A stretch of DNA of 64,000 nucleotides from Cucumis sativus (GCF_000004075.3 NC_026658.2:26214075-26278074); one strand, 5' to 3'. Shown: positions 13,401-25,400, counted from the stretch's first letter. Notes: generated by a model from the letters alone, not told the origin. Made by a program: numbers and translations.

Positions 13401-15496
13401 CAAAACCAAAAATGTCAGACAGTGAGAAGGATTTAGCAGATTATAACTCAACTCCTGATTCATCCTCAAATGCCAATGGCAAAACAGGGCACTCCTTCAG
13501 TAACATTAATCGTGGCCTTGAGAATGAATCTTTGTATAGCCACAGTGAAGATGGGTCAGCAAGAAGTCCGTATGGCAGCCCAGCTGCTAAGACACCTCTA
13601 GAAAGCCCTTCTCATGACTTTTCAGATGCTGGTTTTGAAAAAAGTCCAGAGGCATATGGGTAATAATGGACTCGTATTTGTTTCCTTTGTCAAAATAATG
13701 GATTCATATTTTTTATACTTGACTTCATGCAACTCTTTCATACATTCATTATGTTTATGTTATGGTTCTGATTTATTTCTTGCATCAGAAGTTTCAATGA
13801 CTCCGCCTGGGGCACCTTTGACAATAATGACGATGTGGACTCAGTTTGGGGAATAAAACCAGTTAATACCAAGGTGAGCTTGACAATTCGATAGTTTATG
13901 TTGCGTTGCTGGGCTTGATAGATACTGAGATCTATTTGGGTTTATTATTTTCTTTTTGATGGGGACTGTTTAGGTTTGCTATCGTAAACAATTTTTCTGA
14001 AAAAAAAAATCTTGAGCATGATGATTATTTTTTTTCCTTCTGCTTTTGAAAGAATTGTGGACCTAGTATTTTTTGTGTATGTTTACGGTTTGTCATATAT
14101 TAAGTGACATTATTAAGCACCTAAAACGTCATTCAACGTTTTATCAAATTTGTTTTATATAAGCATATAAGAAGGATAAAGGCAACATTTGTTTCATTTG
14201 CTATAATTTTCCAGGAAAAAAAAACTACATAAGCTGAAATGTTTAAGTAAAAACAGATGATATCATAAAATTAATTCATAAATATGCTCTTGGTCTTTTG
14301 ATGTCATCTGTTTTTCGGGAATTGCATGGACTGCCTTATGTTTCATTTTAGTAATATCAATGTTGTGGTACTGGTATGACTTAAAGACGTGTTATTAGGA
14401 TCGGTTCAATCTTAGAATAGACAGCCCTCCCCTAATTTCTTTTTGCTGAAGAATTTTAAATGCTTAATCCTGGTGGATGAACTTTCCATCAATAGTCACC
14501 TGGTTAGACAGTTCTTGAGAAATGAGAGGAAAAAAGTTTTCTTGTGTTCTTTGTACTTTCCTCGAACTTGTCGTGAGGAGATTTACCGGTTTTACTTTCA
14601 GAAATTTATAATGGGAAACGTACTCATCTAATTGTAGAGATTGCATGCAGAAGAGTCATTATGACGAATTTAACCTGCCCCAAGCCTCTTTGTTGCTGAT
14701 TCTTTGTATGATTGCTCTATTTGAGAACATAGTTGCCCATGAATCATGATGTTATCGAATTCTAGTGTGTCAAGTTGATTGCATATGGGATTTCAGCCAT
14801 GTCTAAACACTTATTTCTCTCCTTTTATTTGATGCCATCACACAGGAGCCAGACTCGGAAAAGCACAGAGATTTCTTTGGATCCAGTGATTTTGATACTA
14901 GCTCCGTCAGAACAGGATCCCCGAATGCAGATAGCTTCTTTCAGAGAAAAAGTCCATTTTTTGAGGATTCTGTCCCTCCCACTCCGCTCTCTAGATTCGG
15001 CAACTCTTCCCCTCGCTATAGCGATGTGGGGGATCACTACTTTGACAATTCCTCCAGGTTTGATTCTTTCAGCATGCAGGATGGCAGTTTTTCTCCTCAA
15101 CGTGAGAAGTTCTCTAGGTTCGATTCGATAAGCAGTTCTCGCGATTTTGGCAATAATCAAGAGAAGTTCTCTAGGTTCGATTCAATAAGCAGTTCGCGTG
15201 ATTTTGGCAATAATCAAGAGAAGTTCTCTAGGTTCGATTCAATAAGCAGTTCTCGTGATTTTGGCCATAATCAAGACAAGTTTTCAAGGTTTGATTCTAT
15301 GAGTAGTAGCAGCATGGACTTCGGCCAGAATAGCCAGAGGCATGCCAGATTTGACTCCATTGGCAGCTCCAAAGATTTCGGCCATGGTACCTTCTCTTTT
15401 GATGATGCAGATCCATTTGGAACCTCTGGTCCCTTTAAAGTCTCATCGGAGAGCCACAGTCCGAAGAAAAGTTCTGACAATTGGAGAGCTTTTTAA
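5108..15496 (+). CDS. EH1: EH-domain endocytic adaptor, AtEH1/Pan1-like subunit of the TPLATE complex
   Basis: Model of 13 exons: 5108-5227, 5985-7056, 8601-8819, 8930-9129, 9355-9429, 11772-11843, 11919-12017, 12588-12659, 12748-12862, 13140-13208, 13356-13659, 13789-13873, 14846-15496. Phases agree and give 1050 residues, close to the roughly 1020 of Arabidopsis AtEH1. The TPLATE complex drives clathrin-mediated endocytosis at the plasma membrane, and AtEH/Pan1 proteins also link to ER-plasma membrane contacts and autophagy. The first EH domain is split between exons 1 and 2 (EF loop DLDGDGRISG near residue 12). A Pro/Ser/Gln-rich linker follows, then a second EH domain near residues 365-440 (loop DTDRDGRITG, then WDLSDQDNDSML). 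After that come a coiled coil (about 490-680) and an acidic, Ser/Phe-rich tail with 19-residue RFDS repeats. Intron 4 appears to begin with GC rather than GT. Introns 1, 2 and 5 carry repeats or LINE fragments. Confidence 0.94.
5461..5580. repeat. 40-bp unit repeated three times in EH1 intron 1
   Basis: Units are 5461-5500, 5501-5540 and 5541-5580, each beginning AAGTTCTGG and ending TTTTTCGTTT. Copies 2 and 3 are identical and copy 1 differs by one base (GTGTAA against GTCTAA), so the duplication is recent. Confidence 0.98.
7732..8103 (+). mobile_element. Possible decayed LINE ORF2 tail in EH1 intron 2
   Basis: A 123-codon frame lies inside the 1.5-kb intron 7057-8600. Its wording (CSVWNFLFQSIFG, later CVLWGYLIERIEQTFE) resembles the segment after the zinc-binding domain of plant LINE reverse transcriptases, where a W-x-ERN-x-R-x-F motif is usual. 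The zinc knuckle itself was not found, so this is a weak call; it is not a separate host gene. Confidence 0.35.
8861..8901. repeat. (CT)n microsatellite inside a 110-bp intron
   Basis: About 20 CT/TC units fill over a third of EH1 intron 3 (8820-8929), ending 28 bases before the acceptor. On the sense strand it overlaps where the branch site and polypyrimidine tract should lie. Confidence 0.95.
9985..11130 (-). mobile_element. Truncated LINE (non-LTR retrotransposon) 3' portion in EH1 intron 5
   Basis: On the minus strand, about 10954 down to 10780 translates as the reverse-transcriptase zinc-binding region: KVKIFLWSLAYKSLNTHDK, then ICLLCQKEIETFDHLFLHC, giving the usual C-x2-C and H-x4-HC ligands. 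In another frame, 10700-10510 gives ILWRYVTHAHLWHLWNEQN and continues to a Trp-rich tail, as in LINE ORF2. The change of frame and an internal stop show decay. The reverse-transcriptase and endonuclease parts are absent, so the copy is 5'-truncated. About 9985-10480 looks like its 3' untranslated part. It makes up about half of the 2.3-kb intron and lies antisense to EH1. Confidence 0.85.
10381..10432. repeat. A-rich/(GAA)n tract
   Basis: A run of A followed by about six AAG/GAA units and more A, inside the LINE-derived DNA of EH1 intron 5. It produces Lys-rich or Phe-rich chance frames only. Confidence 0.9.
15104..15274 (+). repeat. 57-bp coding minisatellite (19-residue RFDS repeat) in EH1 last exon
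   Basis: Three near-identical in-frame units start at 15104, 15161 and 15218; each encodes EKFSRFDSISSSRDFG followed by three more residues ending in Gln. Diverged units flank them (RFDSFSMQDG before; RFDSMSSS, RFDSIGSSKDFG after, to about 15385). The exact 57-base period keeps the frame. Confidence 0.97.
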
Positions 15497-16093
15497 CCAT
15501 TAGGTTCCATTCGAGTTTATACTTGTATCAATTCTCTTGTTTGCCCCCATCTTTGTCTTGTTCTTTATTATATTGAGCCGGTTGCCATTTTTTTTCCCCT
15601 GTTTTTATGGCTTGGAAGAAAGTTAGAACATGAGCTGGATGGTCATATTTTTGTATGTTATGGTGGTGCTTTATGTATTGTATTGATTTCGTGACATTGT
15701 TTTGAAAAAGAACACTTTTCTTGGTTCCCTTTTTGTGGGCAAAGATTCATTTTCACCCCCACATGTTGCCTCGAATATCTCCTTGAGAACACATATTGAT
15801 GAAATTGGCAGAACATTGCTTGCATTTGTACTCTGATTATAAAGTAATATGAACGATAATCATGTAACAAACGACTCAAAATTCAGTCGTATAAATGAAT
15901 TTATTTGTGGTGACTTTGAAGAATACAAAGTTTATATATTACGCGTGACACGCTTGTGAAGGAGATTGACAATAAAAAACTAAACAAGTCCGTTAATTTG
16001 GACTATAGGCATCCCATCCCATCCCACCTACTGTCATAGCAAACTTTGAGGAAATTACAACAAAATTTACCAGAAGGGAAACAAATGATTGGT

Positions 16094-17893
16094 TCATACT
16101 TTGGTGTCTTCCAATTCTTCCTTCACTTGTTTGAAGGAAGATGTGTCTTCCGATCCTTTCTTGACTTCATCAAAGGAAGATAACATTGCAATACGCTTAT
16201 TTGCAATTTCAACTATAAGTTCAAGTGCTGCAGAAAATAAATTGCTGAGTATATATCATTATCATTTGCTTGAACCACACACAGATACACACAAACACAC
16301 CCCTTGCCCCATTTAACGAGGAATGCAGATATTGAATAACTCACCGTTTTCAAATGAAAGTTGTGCTAATCGAAGCTTTGGGGAAACTAGAGTTCCGAAG
16401 GTTGAAAGTGTCCGTGATCGTTCCTTTTGTACCTACAATAGCATAATAGACATAGTATGAGGTGAGCCATTGTTCCACATCTTTACCATCGAAGGTACCA
16501 TGGAGCAAAGGAAGAAGGAAAAACCACACTAATATATAAAAGGGAAAAGGAAAGTATGAGGCCAATGTTAGGAATAGTAATGAACACTTGCCTGATCATC
16601 AACGATGAGAGCATCTTCTTTCTTTAAAGAACTTTTCCCCAGATTATCTCCAAAATGAATACACGAAGAAGCGTTACATACTCTCCAATGATTAGAAACC
16701 AAACATGCAAAAACTTGAGTAAAAATAAAAGATCTCCAAGAGTGAATCATTAAGAGCATGCAAAAACAGTATTTGCAGATGCGTGGTGATCTTTTACGTA
16801 TCTCCTAATAATAATAGAACACATCAATTACCGGAAAGATCAGAAACGTTGCGTTGCCGTAGCTGCGGACTACCAGATTCCCTTTGCAATTTGTCATTGT
16901 ATTTTTCTTCCCCCAAACTGTCTCCACCTTCAGAGGATGTCCATTTCCTCAAGTTAATGAATGGCTGCATTCCTACAGAGCCATCTGTGTGTGTGGACAT
17001 TTCAGTAACAAGTGTAAGTGTGTCAACATAGCGTTTTGACAATATTTAGTAGATGAACTGTTAACTAGATGAACTAATAAATCTTTCCATCTATTAGGGA
17101 ATTTAATTGTATGATAGTAGCTAAAAGATGGTGTAGCAACTTAAAACTGTGCGTTAGAATGATTACAGAATTTCCTAGCTGGTTCAAACTTCAATAATGA
17201 TATCCAAGAAGAAGAGATGATTAAGATTACCATCTCGTTCGTCCACCCTCAGCGATGTAGCGGCAGAATGGTTTTTCATGTCCAGTAATGCAGTGCTTAT
17301 GCGAGAAGTACCCATAGAATGTCTTGCGCTCGCCAACTCAAACCATCCCTGTTACTCCAATGAATGAGCGAAGTTTAGAGTTACATTTCCGCAGCTAGCA
17401 GAAAATAAGAGATCACGAGTAAAAACAATCACGCAGGATCAGTAGGCCCTCAAATTTCATGTTGAGAATTTCACCAGGTAAGTCTTAAAATAGAAGTTGA
17501 GTCCTATTAGAAGACTGTTCCATTGCAAATAACAAATAGCCAGTCGTTTTAATACCTTATTAATTTCAACCATGTCAAATGCGTAATTTAGTCGATTTAT
17601 TTTGTAGAAATCTGAAATTTAGAGAGCCATCACTTGATGTAGAGATCAATACAATGGAATAATAGTTGTAAGAATCAGGGTTTGGATGATCAATCTTCGC
17701 GTACCTGGCGTAATGTTGCGGACAATGCATCTAGGAGATTCAGATAATCATCCGTCGAGTCCAGAAATTGGAGCAAACATAGTTCTTGATCTTGACATTG
17801 GGGATTTTGCTGTTCTTGCTGCGTTTCTTCATCTCCATCTTCTTCCTCTGATTCGATTTCGGAATCCTGTGATCGGTTTTGTACTTCCTTCAT
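16094..17893 (-). CDS. CCDC115/Vma22-like vacuolar ATPase assembly factor
   Basis: Model in minus-strand order: 17893-17705, 17348-17231, 16984-16832, about 16680-16592, 16432-16345, 16227-16094; phases agree and give about 256 residues. Vma22 and its animal relative CCDC115 act in the ER to assemble the V0 sector of the V-ATPase. The N-terminus is acidic and Gln-rich; then comes the family helix (LQFLDSTDDYLNLLDAL), the GWFELASARHSMG segment opening exon 2, a variable Ser-rich middle, and the C-terminal signature KERSRTLSTFGTLVSPKLR with LAQLSFENALELIVEIANKR. The start is set by an in-frame stop 14 codons upstream. The 5' edge of exon 4 is uncertain (16680 or about 16650). Its donor reads CAG|GCAAGT, the strong form of a GC-AG intron. 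The gene is head-to-head with the canopy gene. Confidence 0.85.
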
Positions 17894-18176
17894 CGAAAGT
17901 TCAACAGATTCTAAAAACAGAACCTCAGATTAACCTCAAATGCATTGCCGCCTACTGAAATGACTTACATGATTGGGCCGTATTCACAGCCCAATATGGA
18001 TTGGGGCATATATTATTGGGCCTACCATTCTTGCGCCAAGCCCATACATTCGTCAAGTATACCGCCATTTTCTTGCTTCGTTTTGTTGACATTTCAGATT
18101 TGCAAACGGAGAAGAAGCTCTGAAGGCGTTTGGAGAGAGGTGAAATTCTTCAGAACTCCGATTCGACCAACCGTAA
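17894..18176. promoter_or_regulatory. Compact bidirectional promoter with four site II elements
   Basis: Only 283 bases separate the two start codons. TGGGCC lies at 17974-17979 and 18017-18022, and its complement-type AGCCCA at 17988-17993 and 18039-18044: four TGGGCY motifs in 71 bases, in alternating orientation. Site II motifs are known from promoters of plant housekeeping, mitochondrial and ribosomal genes. No good TATA box is seen. Confidence 0.7.
17925..17945 (-). promoter_or_regulatory. Six-codon upstream ORF of the CCDC115-like gene
   Basis: On the minus strand an ATG at 17945 opens MHLRLI and a stop, ending 31 bases before the main start. It acts only if transcription starts upstream of 17945, which the sequence cannot show. 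Confidence 0.4.
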
Positions 18177-21100
18177 ATGACGATCAAATTCAACGCCTGG
18201 GTTCTATTGTTATTGCTGATCTACTCCGCCGTCGTCGATTGCATTGATGACAAATGCGCCGCTTGCAATGCTGTTGCTGTAATCTCTCGTTCTTAACAAT
18301 TCTCCTTCCCTCTTTGAATTCTTTTTGTTGCCTCTCGTAATTTGTTCTTCAAATATTGAGAATCCGTCATTGTTTTGATTATTTTTGTGTGTTGCGTGCC
18401 TGAATCTGATCACTGTCAATTACTGTTTTTCGAGTGCCTTTAACTTTCTAGCCTTCCTTTTCTGTTGCATTGTCTCATCACTTAGTTGTATGTGCGTGTA
18501 TCTTCATCTTTTCTTTAGTGGATAATTACATTTTCTTATTTGATATTTAAGTAATTTTTCTTACTGATGTTGTATCGATCGTAATGCCACTAGGCAGCGC
18601 TGATGCTAACTAATTGATTTGCAAAAGGGGATCTAACTTCTGTATTTTTTGTTCGCAGGAGGAGATAGAACATGGACTTTCCAATGTAAGGCGATGTACC
18701 TTTCTATAGAAAATTTCATTCCCCCCTACCCGTCCCCCCATTCTTATTTCTGTTTGACATGGTTTATATTGTGGTAAGTTTTACATAGTGTCTAAGTGTA
18801 ATAGTGGCTTCAGTAACCAAACAGTAATTACATATTTAACTAGGAAAAACCGAGGAATCATTTAGATATGAGACATCGGTTGGATTCTAAAGGTCAGCGT
18901 AAGGGGAAGGTGATTGATTACAGGTAAAACATCAACCTCCCGATTTTCAGGATGCCCTTTTTTCCTTGGCATGTTTAGAACATTCTTATTGTTATGTTTA
19001 CAAAATGCAGTGATGCTAATAGATAGATGAAATGTTAAAATAGTTCAGTAGGAACATATGTTGGGACAATATCGGAACTTAAGAAATATTGGCTGACAAC
19101 TAGCTTGCAGAAAGGCTTATAAAGAACCACGATGTTCAAAATTTATGAACTTAATGGCATAAGTCAGACCGTTCAAACCTCAGTTGAAGCTGATAGAAGG
19201 CGGAATCTGTTTTCTTATAATTCCAATTAGTCAAGCAATAAATAGTATTTGATATTAATCGAGCAGAACAGAGTTTTTTGTTACCATATGAATTATGAAA
19301 CAAAATTTTATTGTTCACTGTAGTCACCAGATCAAGAGTCGTAGTAATTCTTATTTTATTTTCTTTAATTATATCAAAATGTTACTTTATTACTGAGATA
19401 CCACATTCAGTTCAATTGATGAATTTAATGTGGTAAGCAGTTAGGAACTGTTTGGGTGGAAAGCCTATTAAAGTTAATTGTTCTTAGTTGCCTTTTCCAA
19501 ATTAATCGGGTTTTTGTTACTGGGTTGCTTTTAAATAATGAATGAACAACACATTTTGTAAATTGTACACTTAAATTTCGGCAGGGTTAGTGAGCTAAGA
19601 GTTGTCGAACTCCTGGATGGGCTTTGTGAAAAGATGCAAGATTACACTATTGAGAAGGTATTCCTCTTTGAAATTATCCATTTGATCATAGTTGGATTGG
19701 AATCTAGAAGAATAGTTCTTTTTTGACTGTCTGGGGGCTTATGTGTGATGGTTGGTTCATCTGCTGTTGCCTTCTTGGTGCAGACAGGTTCAGCTGGACA
19801 ACAGTGGATCAAGGTGGATAACTGGGACAACTTGACAAGTATGTAACGAATTTAAGCTTCTGTCTTTCAATGAGTTCCTTCTCACCTATGTTTCTTTTGT
19901 TGTTGTCTTCGATTTTGTTTCTCTTCTTCTATTGACATTGTCACTCAAACTCTTACTTAACTTGTTGTATGTTTGATAGCTAACTGTCGTACACTTAACT
20001 TTTTAACTTAATACATAATATAGTAAAGAAAAAGAAGCTGGTGACAAGAATCACAAAGTGGCCTGGACTGAATTTATTTAAATCTTGGCCATACCCTATA
20101 TTTCACTTCCTTGTAGATAACTGGTGTTTATAGCTTATTCCAATTTCATATGAAACTATCTTTGTTTGCTTGTTTTAATGTAAACATTTAACTATTTTGT
20201 TACAGATAAACAAGAAGCTCGGGCTTATTCTAAAGATATATCAACGTATTGTGGGAGGTGAGACTAATTGTGATGATTATTCAGCGGTCATAGTAATCCA
20301 GCTGATTCATGTAGATTTATGATTTTCCCAATCTAATGTTGTTGTTTATTAACGAAACAGATTATTAGAGGAAACAGAAGATGATGTAAGTTGGCATGCT
20401 TTGGCTCATAAATAAATACTCTCTCTATCTGCTTTCCCCTCATAACAGATCTAATCAATTTCTTGATATTGATAAACCTGCAGTTGGCAGAGTTGATTAA
20501 GAAAGGATCTGTCAGCCCAGGTGACGTTAGCAAAGTCCTATGCCATGATTTGAGCAAGCATTGCAGCAAGGCGAGGTAATTTTTTATGTGCGGTTTGAAA
20601 TTCTTCTGAAGAGTGATTTTATATCAATTTCAAATGTTATTCTGACCCTTTATTCTCTAATGAGTATGGTATTGATAATTATTATATTTCTTGACTGGTT
20701 CTTCAAAACAGCTTTCTTAGGTTAGATTTTGCTTTTGGTTTTTCCGTTTTTAAATTTTTTCCTTGTTTACTTCCAATTTCCATAGTGCAGTTTTCACTTT
20801 TCTTAAAGAAATATATGAATCCTTGTTCAAATCTAAATAACAAGTACAGAAAAAACTACTTTTTTTTTTTGTTTTCAAGACTTGGCTTAGGTTGTGGAAA
20901 CGATGGTGGAAAATGGATAACAAAAGAACACTTGGCTTCATTTTCAGAACTAAAAATTGAATGGTTATCAAATAAGACCTTTAACTAACTGTTGTTTTAG
21001 GTACAAGGCAAAATAATTGTAACTTGTAGAACATCTAAAATTATGATATCAAACCTAAACTACTTTATATAACAGTAACTTATGAACTTACCTACCTCAG

Positions 21101-21307
21101 AGAGTCTAGATGGCAGTCCTTAGTTGTGATAGAGAGTAAAACCATAGCCATCGTTCTAGATTGCCATTCTCTTTTCTTCACTTGACCATTTTGGCAGATT
21201 TATGAAATCTATAGTTTCAATACTTATAAATAGTTGCCACCTTGTTTATGTGTAGCAGCGTTCAGCTGAATGACGATGACGACGATGAATCAGATGGAGA
21301 ACTATGA
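18177..21307 (+). CDS. Canopy-family (DUF3456) saposin-like ER protein
   Basis: Nine exons: 18177-18278, 18659-18685, 18844-18923, 19585-19657, 19784-19838, 20206-20257, 20361-20385, 20484-20575, 21256-21307; phases agree and give 185 residues. The counterpart I recall is At1g42480. Animal canopy proteins are ER-resident co-chaperones; the plant role is poorly known. A signal peptide spans residues 1-21 (FNAWVLLLLLIYSAVVDC). Conserved Cys follow: C22, C27, C30 (KCAAC), C84 (GLCEK), then TYCGR, VLCHD and KHCSK, in the saposin-like disulphide pattern. The C-terminus is a run of Asp and ends SDGEL, which may be a weak HDEL-like retrieval signal (inference). Exons 2 (27 nt) and 7 (25 nt) are micro-exons. 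The last acceptor is a tandem TAGCAG (NAGNAG), so adding or dropping one Ser is possible. Confidence 0.92.
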
Positions 21308-22499
21308 AAAGAAGATGGCTAGAGAGAGAAGCCATAAAGGATGCAACAGTTAGCCTATTTCAAATTGAGAGATATGTGCTTACACGCTTATTTTCTTATA
21401 TAACAGTAGAACTTTGATGGCACCTTGTACTACAATTTTGATAGAAGGCTAAAAGGATGGGGGTATGCTATGCTGATTTAAAAGCCAGAGTATAACTTAG
21501 GAACTTGAGGTAGGCTTCATCAGTGGGACTTTTCTCCAAGGGACCAGATCCCAAACATGCATTTATTGAGCTAAATGATCCGCAAGTAAAACTAACCATT
21601 TATAATAAGGTTATGATTGTGATATTAGTAACCTCGTAATTCACATGCCAGCCATTTATTATCTATTATGCTGAAACAATTAGGTGAAAAAAAAGACGAT
21701 CTGGCTAGTTAGTTTTTCAACTGCTTTTTGCTCACAACTCCTAAGCTATATTTGGCATGGCCATGTCAGTATCAAAATTTCACTTGTTACTTATAGTGGC
21801 GGCATCACATTTTCAAAGTTTCCTTTAAATTATCATGTGAATACGTAGCCCTTGCATTACTTTGTAATCTTGTCTTTATGCTTTAACTTCCATAGAACAA
21901 CCAAGCCAATGTGGGGTTATATTTGTGGTTCCTGAAAGAGAATTTCTATGTTTGCCATTAGTGTAACTACAATTACTGTATTGTTATGATTTTATTACTA
22001 TTTTATTGTTACATAAGATTAGTAGCACCGCAGTAACATAGGATTATTACCTTCCCAAAACACATGTGGGAGAGTAGAAAGGGAGGAAAATATGGGGACA
22101 AGGCCATTGGGTTCATTGTTGAATAAAGATGATGGTCAAAAGAAGAATCAGGTTGCACCAAATAAAGCCTCCGATAAATGAATTTTTAGGCACTCAATTA
22201 ATAGTAATAAGAAGATTCAGGTTGCACCAAATAAAGCCTCCGATAAATGAATTTCTGTACACGCACGGAAGTGGAAAGCACATTTAACAAAAAAAAAGAA
22301 ACGAACAATAATAGTAATAAGAAAAAAAAAAGAAAAGAAAAAATTGAATCCGACATGACTCTTTTATTTTTTCCTCGTTAAAGCATCCAATGCCAAATAG
22401 ATAAAAAGGGCATCGGCAGCTCGGGTCGAGAGACCGTAGCCCAGTCTGCATAAACCAATGTTATATATACACCAACTCTCACATTCTCTCCATTTAAAA
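21308..22499. other. 3' flanks of two convergent genes
   Basis: The canopy (+) and PP2C (-) genes end here tail-to-tail. The stretch holds their 3' UTRs, AT-rich DNA and the duplicated segment at 22148-22254. No gene is seen. Confidence 0.6.
22148..22254. repeat. Direct duplication of a 38-bp segment, period 69 bp
   Basis: Positions 22148-22185 and 22217-22254 are identical over 38 bases (beginning TCAGGTTGCACC). The flanking AATAGTAATAAGAA also recurs near 22200 and 22305, so the duplicated unit was probably about 69 bases. Confidence 0.95.
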
Positions 22500-25400
22500 T
22501 CAAGAATTGCAGTCCAGTACACCTTTCAACAAATTCAGCCCTTCTAATGATATGCTTCTCCTTACTCGAGTTGGAGGAATTTCTATCCGAGGGGGCGGGT
22601 CAGCCGAAAAACAGACCACAATAACAGTTAAATTATCGCATGTATTTCGCTTTAGTGCCTCCCGTACCAGCTCTCTTGAACACCTCTCTGGATCATTATG
22701 TAGCATCAGCTCTTTCCTTGCCATTGTAACAGCATACTGACTGCTCATCACATCCCAAAGCCCATCGCATCCCATTATTAGAAATTCGTCTTCCTCCGTC
22801 AAGTTCAGTTCCTGCAGCTCCGGCTCTGCACTCAGTGGGCAAGCAGAACCCTTAGCACCTTTCATGTGCCAATCTCCTATTGCACGTGCCACAGATAACT
22901 GCCCATTCAGGTATCCATCATAGATCACCCCACCCAGCTTCTCAATTCTAAGCTTTTCAGATGCACAGTTGGGCTTGTGATCCTTTGACACCTCAATTGC
23001 CTTTCCCCTTCTCCCCAGTACAGCTCGACAATCCCCAGCATTCGCAATAATCATTGTTCTGCAACGAGGGAAATGAGAACTCAGAAATGATTGGACAATG
23101 ATTCTGAATAAAACATGCTAAAACTGTAAATTTATGTCTCACACCTTTCACTTTTATAGGTTATCCTGGACAGATAGATAAGCATTCAGTGTTCGAACAA
23201 TGAATGTTAGTCCAATAAGAAGACACAATAATCATGTAACATTATTGATCCCGGAATCTTTGAAACCTATCGCGCCTTAAGAGATCCGCTTGGGTTATAA
23301 CTTCCCTATTGTGATTTGGTTTGGCTTCTATACATACGGCACACTTTGTGCATACTGCAACAGAAAAACTTACTATGAATTATTCCCTACTGTGATACTA
23401 TGTATCTTCCCTTATCCAATTTCTTTCTCTAATAACCCCCCTTCCACCTTTCATTCTCATCTCTTCTTTTCTCTACAATTTCCACATTCTACTCTTTTCT
23501 CTTCTCTCAAACAATTACTAAAGCAGTTCACTTTTTATACTGATGCATAGAGTAAGCATCTCACATCATTTCCTCAAACCGTTACCCATCATTACTCCTA
23601 AATAACTGCCAACTCAGTCCTCCATCCTTTTTGTCCAAGAGAAAAGGATGGTCCCCAACAATGTTGCATTGTAAAATTATGCACATTTCATTCAGCAGCA
23701 GTAAATATAGCTGAAGAATTTTGAATTGGCCAACTTCCTAGGGATCGTGTACAAATATTAGGTTCACTGAGAAAAATCAAGCAGGCTAATCCAAACAAGT
23801 GGCAACAGCATATAGATGCTCCGCTTGCTAATGGAAGTCTGGCACAACTGCCGCTTGTTAAAAGTTGTACATGCATACAGTTTTCCAACAATCATGGATG
23901 CATGGAGATGTTGGTTCACTTAAACCACCATGTCCCTGACCCCACAGGATAATAGAAATCCTGAAAAATAACCCTTCAGATACCTCCCACTAGTTGTAGC
24001 CTCAAAACAGAATATATGTAATCAAATGCTATAATTCTGAATCCAAGAAAACTTTCTGTTTCACACGTACATAAACAAATTTAGGTCTCTACCTTCCAAA
24101 AATGAAAGCAGTTAGGGCGGTTGTGCCGGAGGAGATATCCAGAGAACTGGCATCAGCAAATGCGTAGTCAGCTTTCAGAAAAGCACTCTTAATTGCCTTC
24201 TCTACGCTAATTGGGAAACAGGAGTCCTCGACTATGAATCTGAGGATGTTCTTTCTAACAAAAGCAGCAGCGTCTGTACCCCCATGGCCATCAAATACCT
24301 GCAAACACATTAATTCCACCAAATTCAACGTTAAAGAGAACATCCAAGAGGATGACAAATATGGTGGTTATTGCTAACTATATGTCACTCGAGAGACAGA
24401 CTATTATTCTGGTGCATTGAGAATGTGACATGGGAAAAAAAAACTGATTTTCCAACTCAGGCCATCCCCAGCAAACAGTACCACAACTGTGTGTCCCTGT
24501 GCCTAGCTGTCCTGAAGAGCCAATGCAAACTGTTTAAATCCTTCATTCAGCCACTGTATTTTAACCAATGCTCTTCTCAAGCAGGTGAATTTCAATGTGC
24601 ACTGATACTAACAGAATTACTGGAAGCCAACAATTAAGTCTTTTTAAATAATCATATGGGTTGAACTTCTAGGGATTTGAATAATTAGCATCAGCACTTG
24701 GTCTGCAAAGGAGATTACACCTACAATTTTACTATGGTCAAAAGGTTATCCAGGTGAAAAGTAATACTCACACCATAGAAAGCTCCAGGAGAAGTGAAAT
24801 CTTCACAAACATGGATATGTTCAACAAGATCATCGATGCATATGTGCTCGTCTTCCATGTACTGTTTAGGTCCCCTTTCTGAGCAGCTACCTGACCTAAA
24901 GACAGGTAAGAATCCTGCTTTTCCATCAGGTGATTTATTCCCAAGAGTTTCAGCATCCAAGCTCTGGAGAGTTTACGAGCACGTAAGTAGGTGTTTCATA
25001 GCTACCCCAAATTTTACAACAAAAGATAAAATAACAATAAAACTATAAATTATAAAAAGATACGGCGACCAGTGAAGGTACTGATGACAATAGAACAAGA
25101 ACTACGGTTCTACAAAGTACAAATATTTTAGAAAAACAAGCTAGGGCACCCCAACTTCCTACGATGATTACAACTAAACACAGGTAATAGAATATTGCAA
25201 TTTTCCATTTGTATCCCATCAATAACAATAAACCCAAGGAATAGAAGTCTGATGGAGTACAGAAATCTTTCAGACATTCAGCTGTCCCGAAAGCAATGTG
25301 TCAATAATGTTTGAATACCGGTCATGCTACTTATATTAAAAGGAAATGGAAGCAACCAGAGGTTAATGCCCATAACGTCATTTCCCAGGCTTATCTATAC

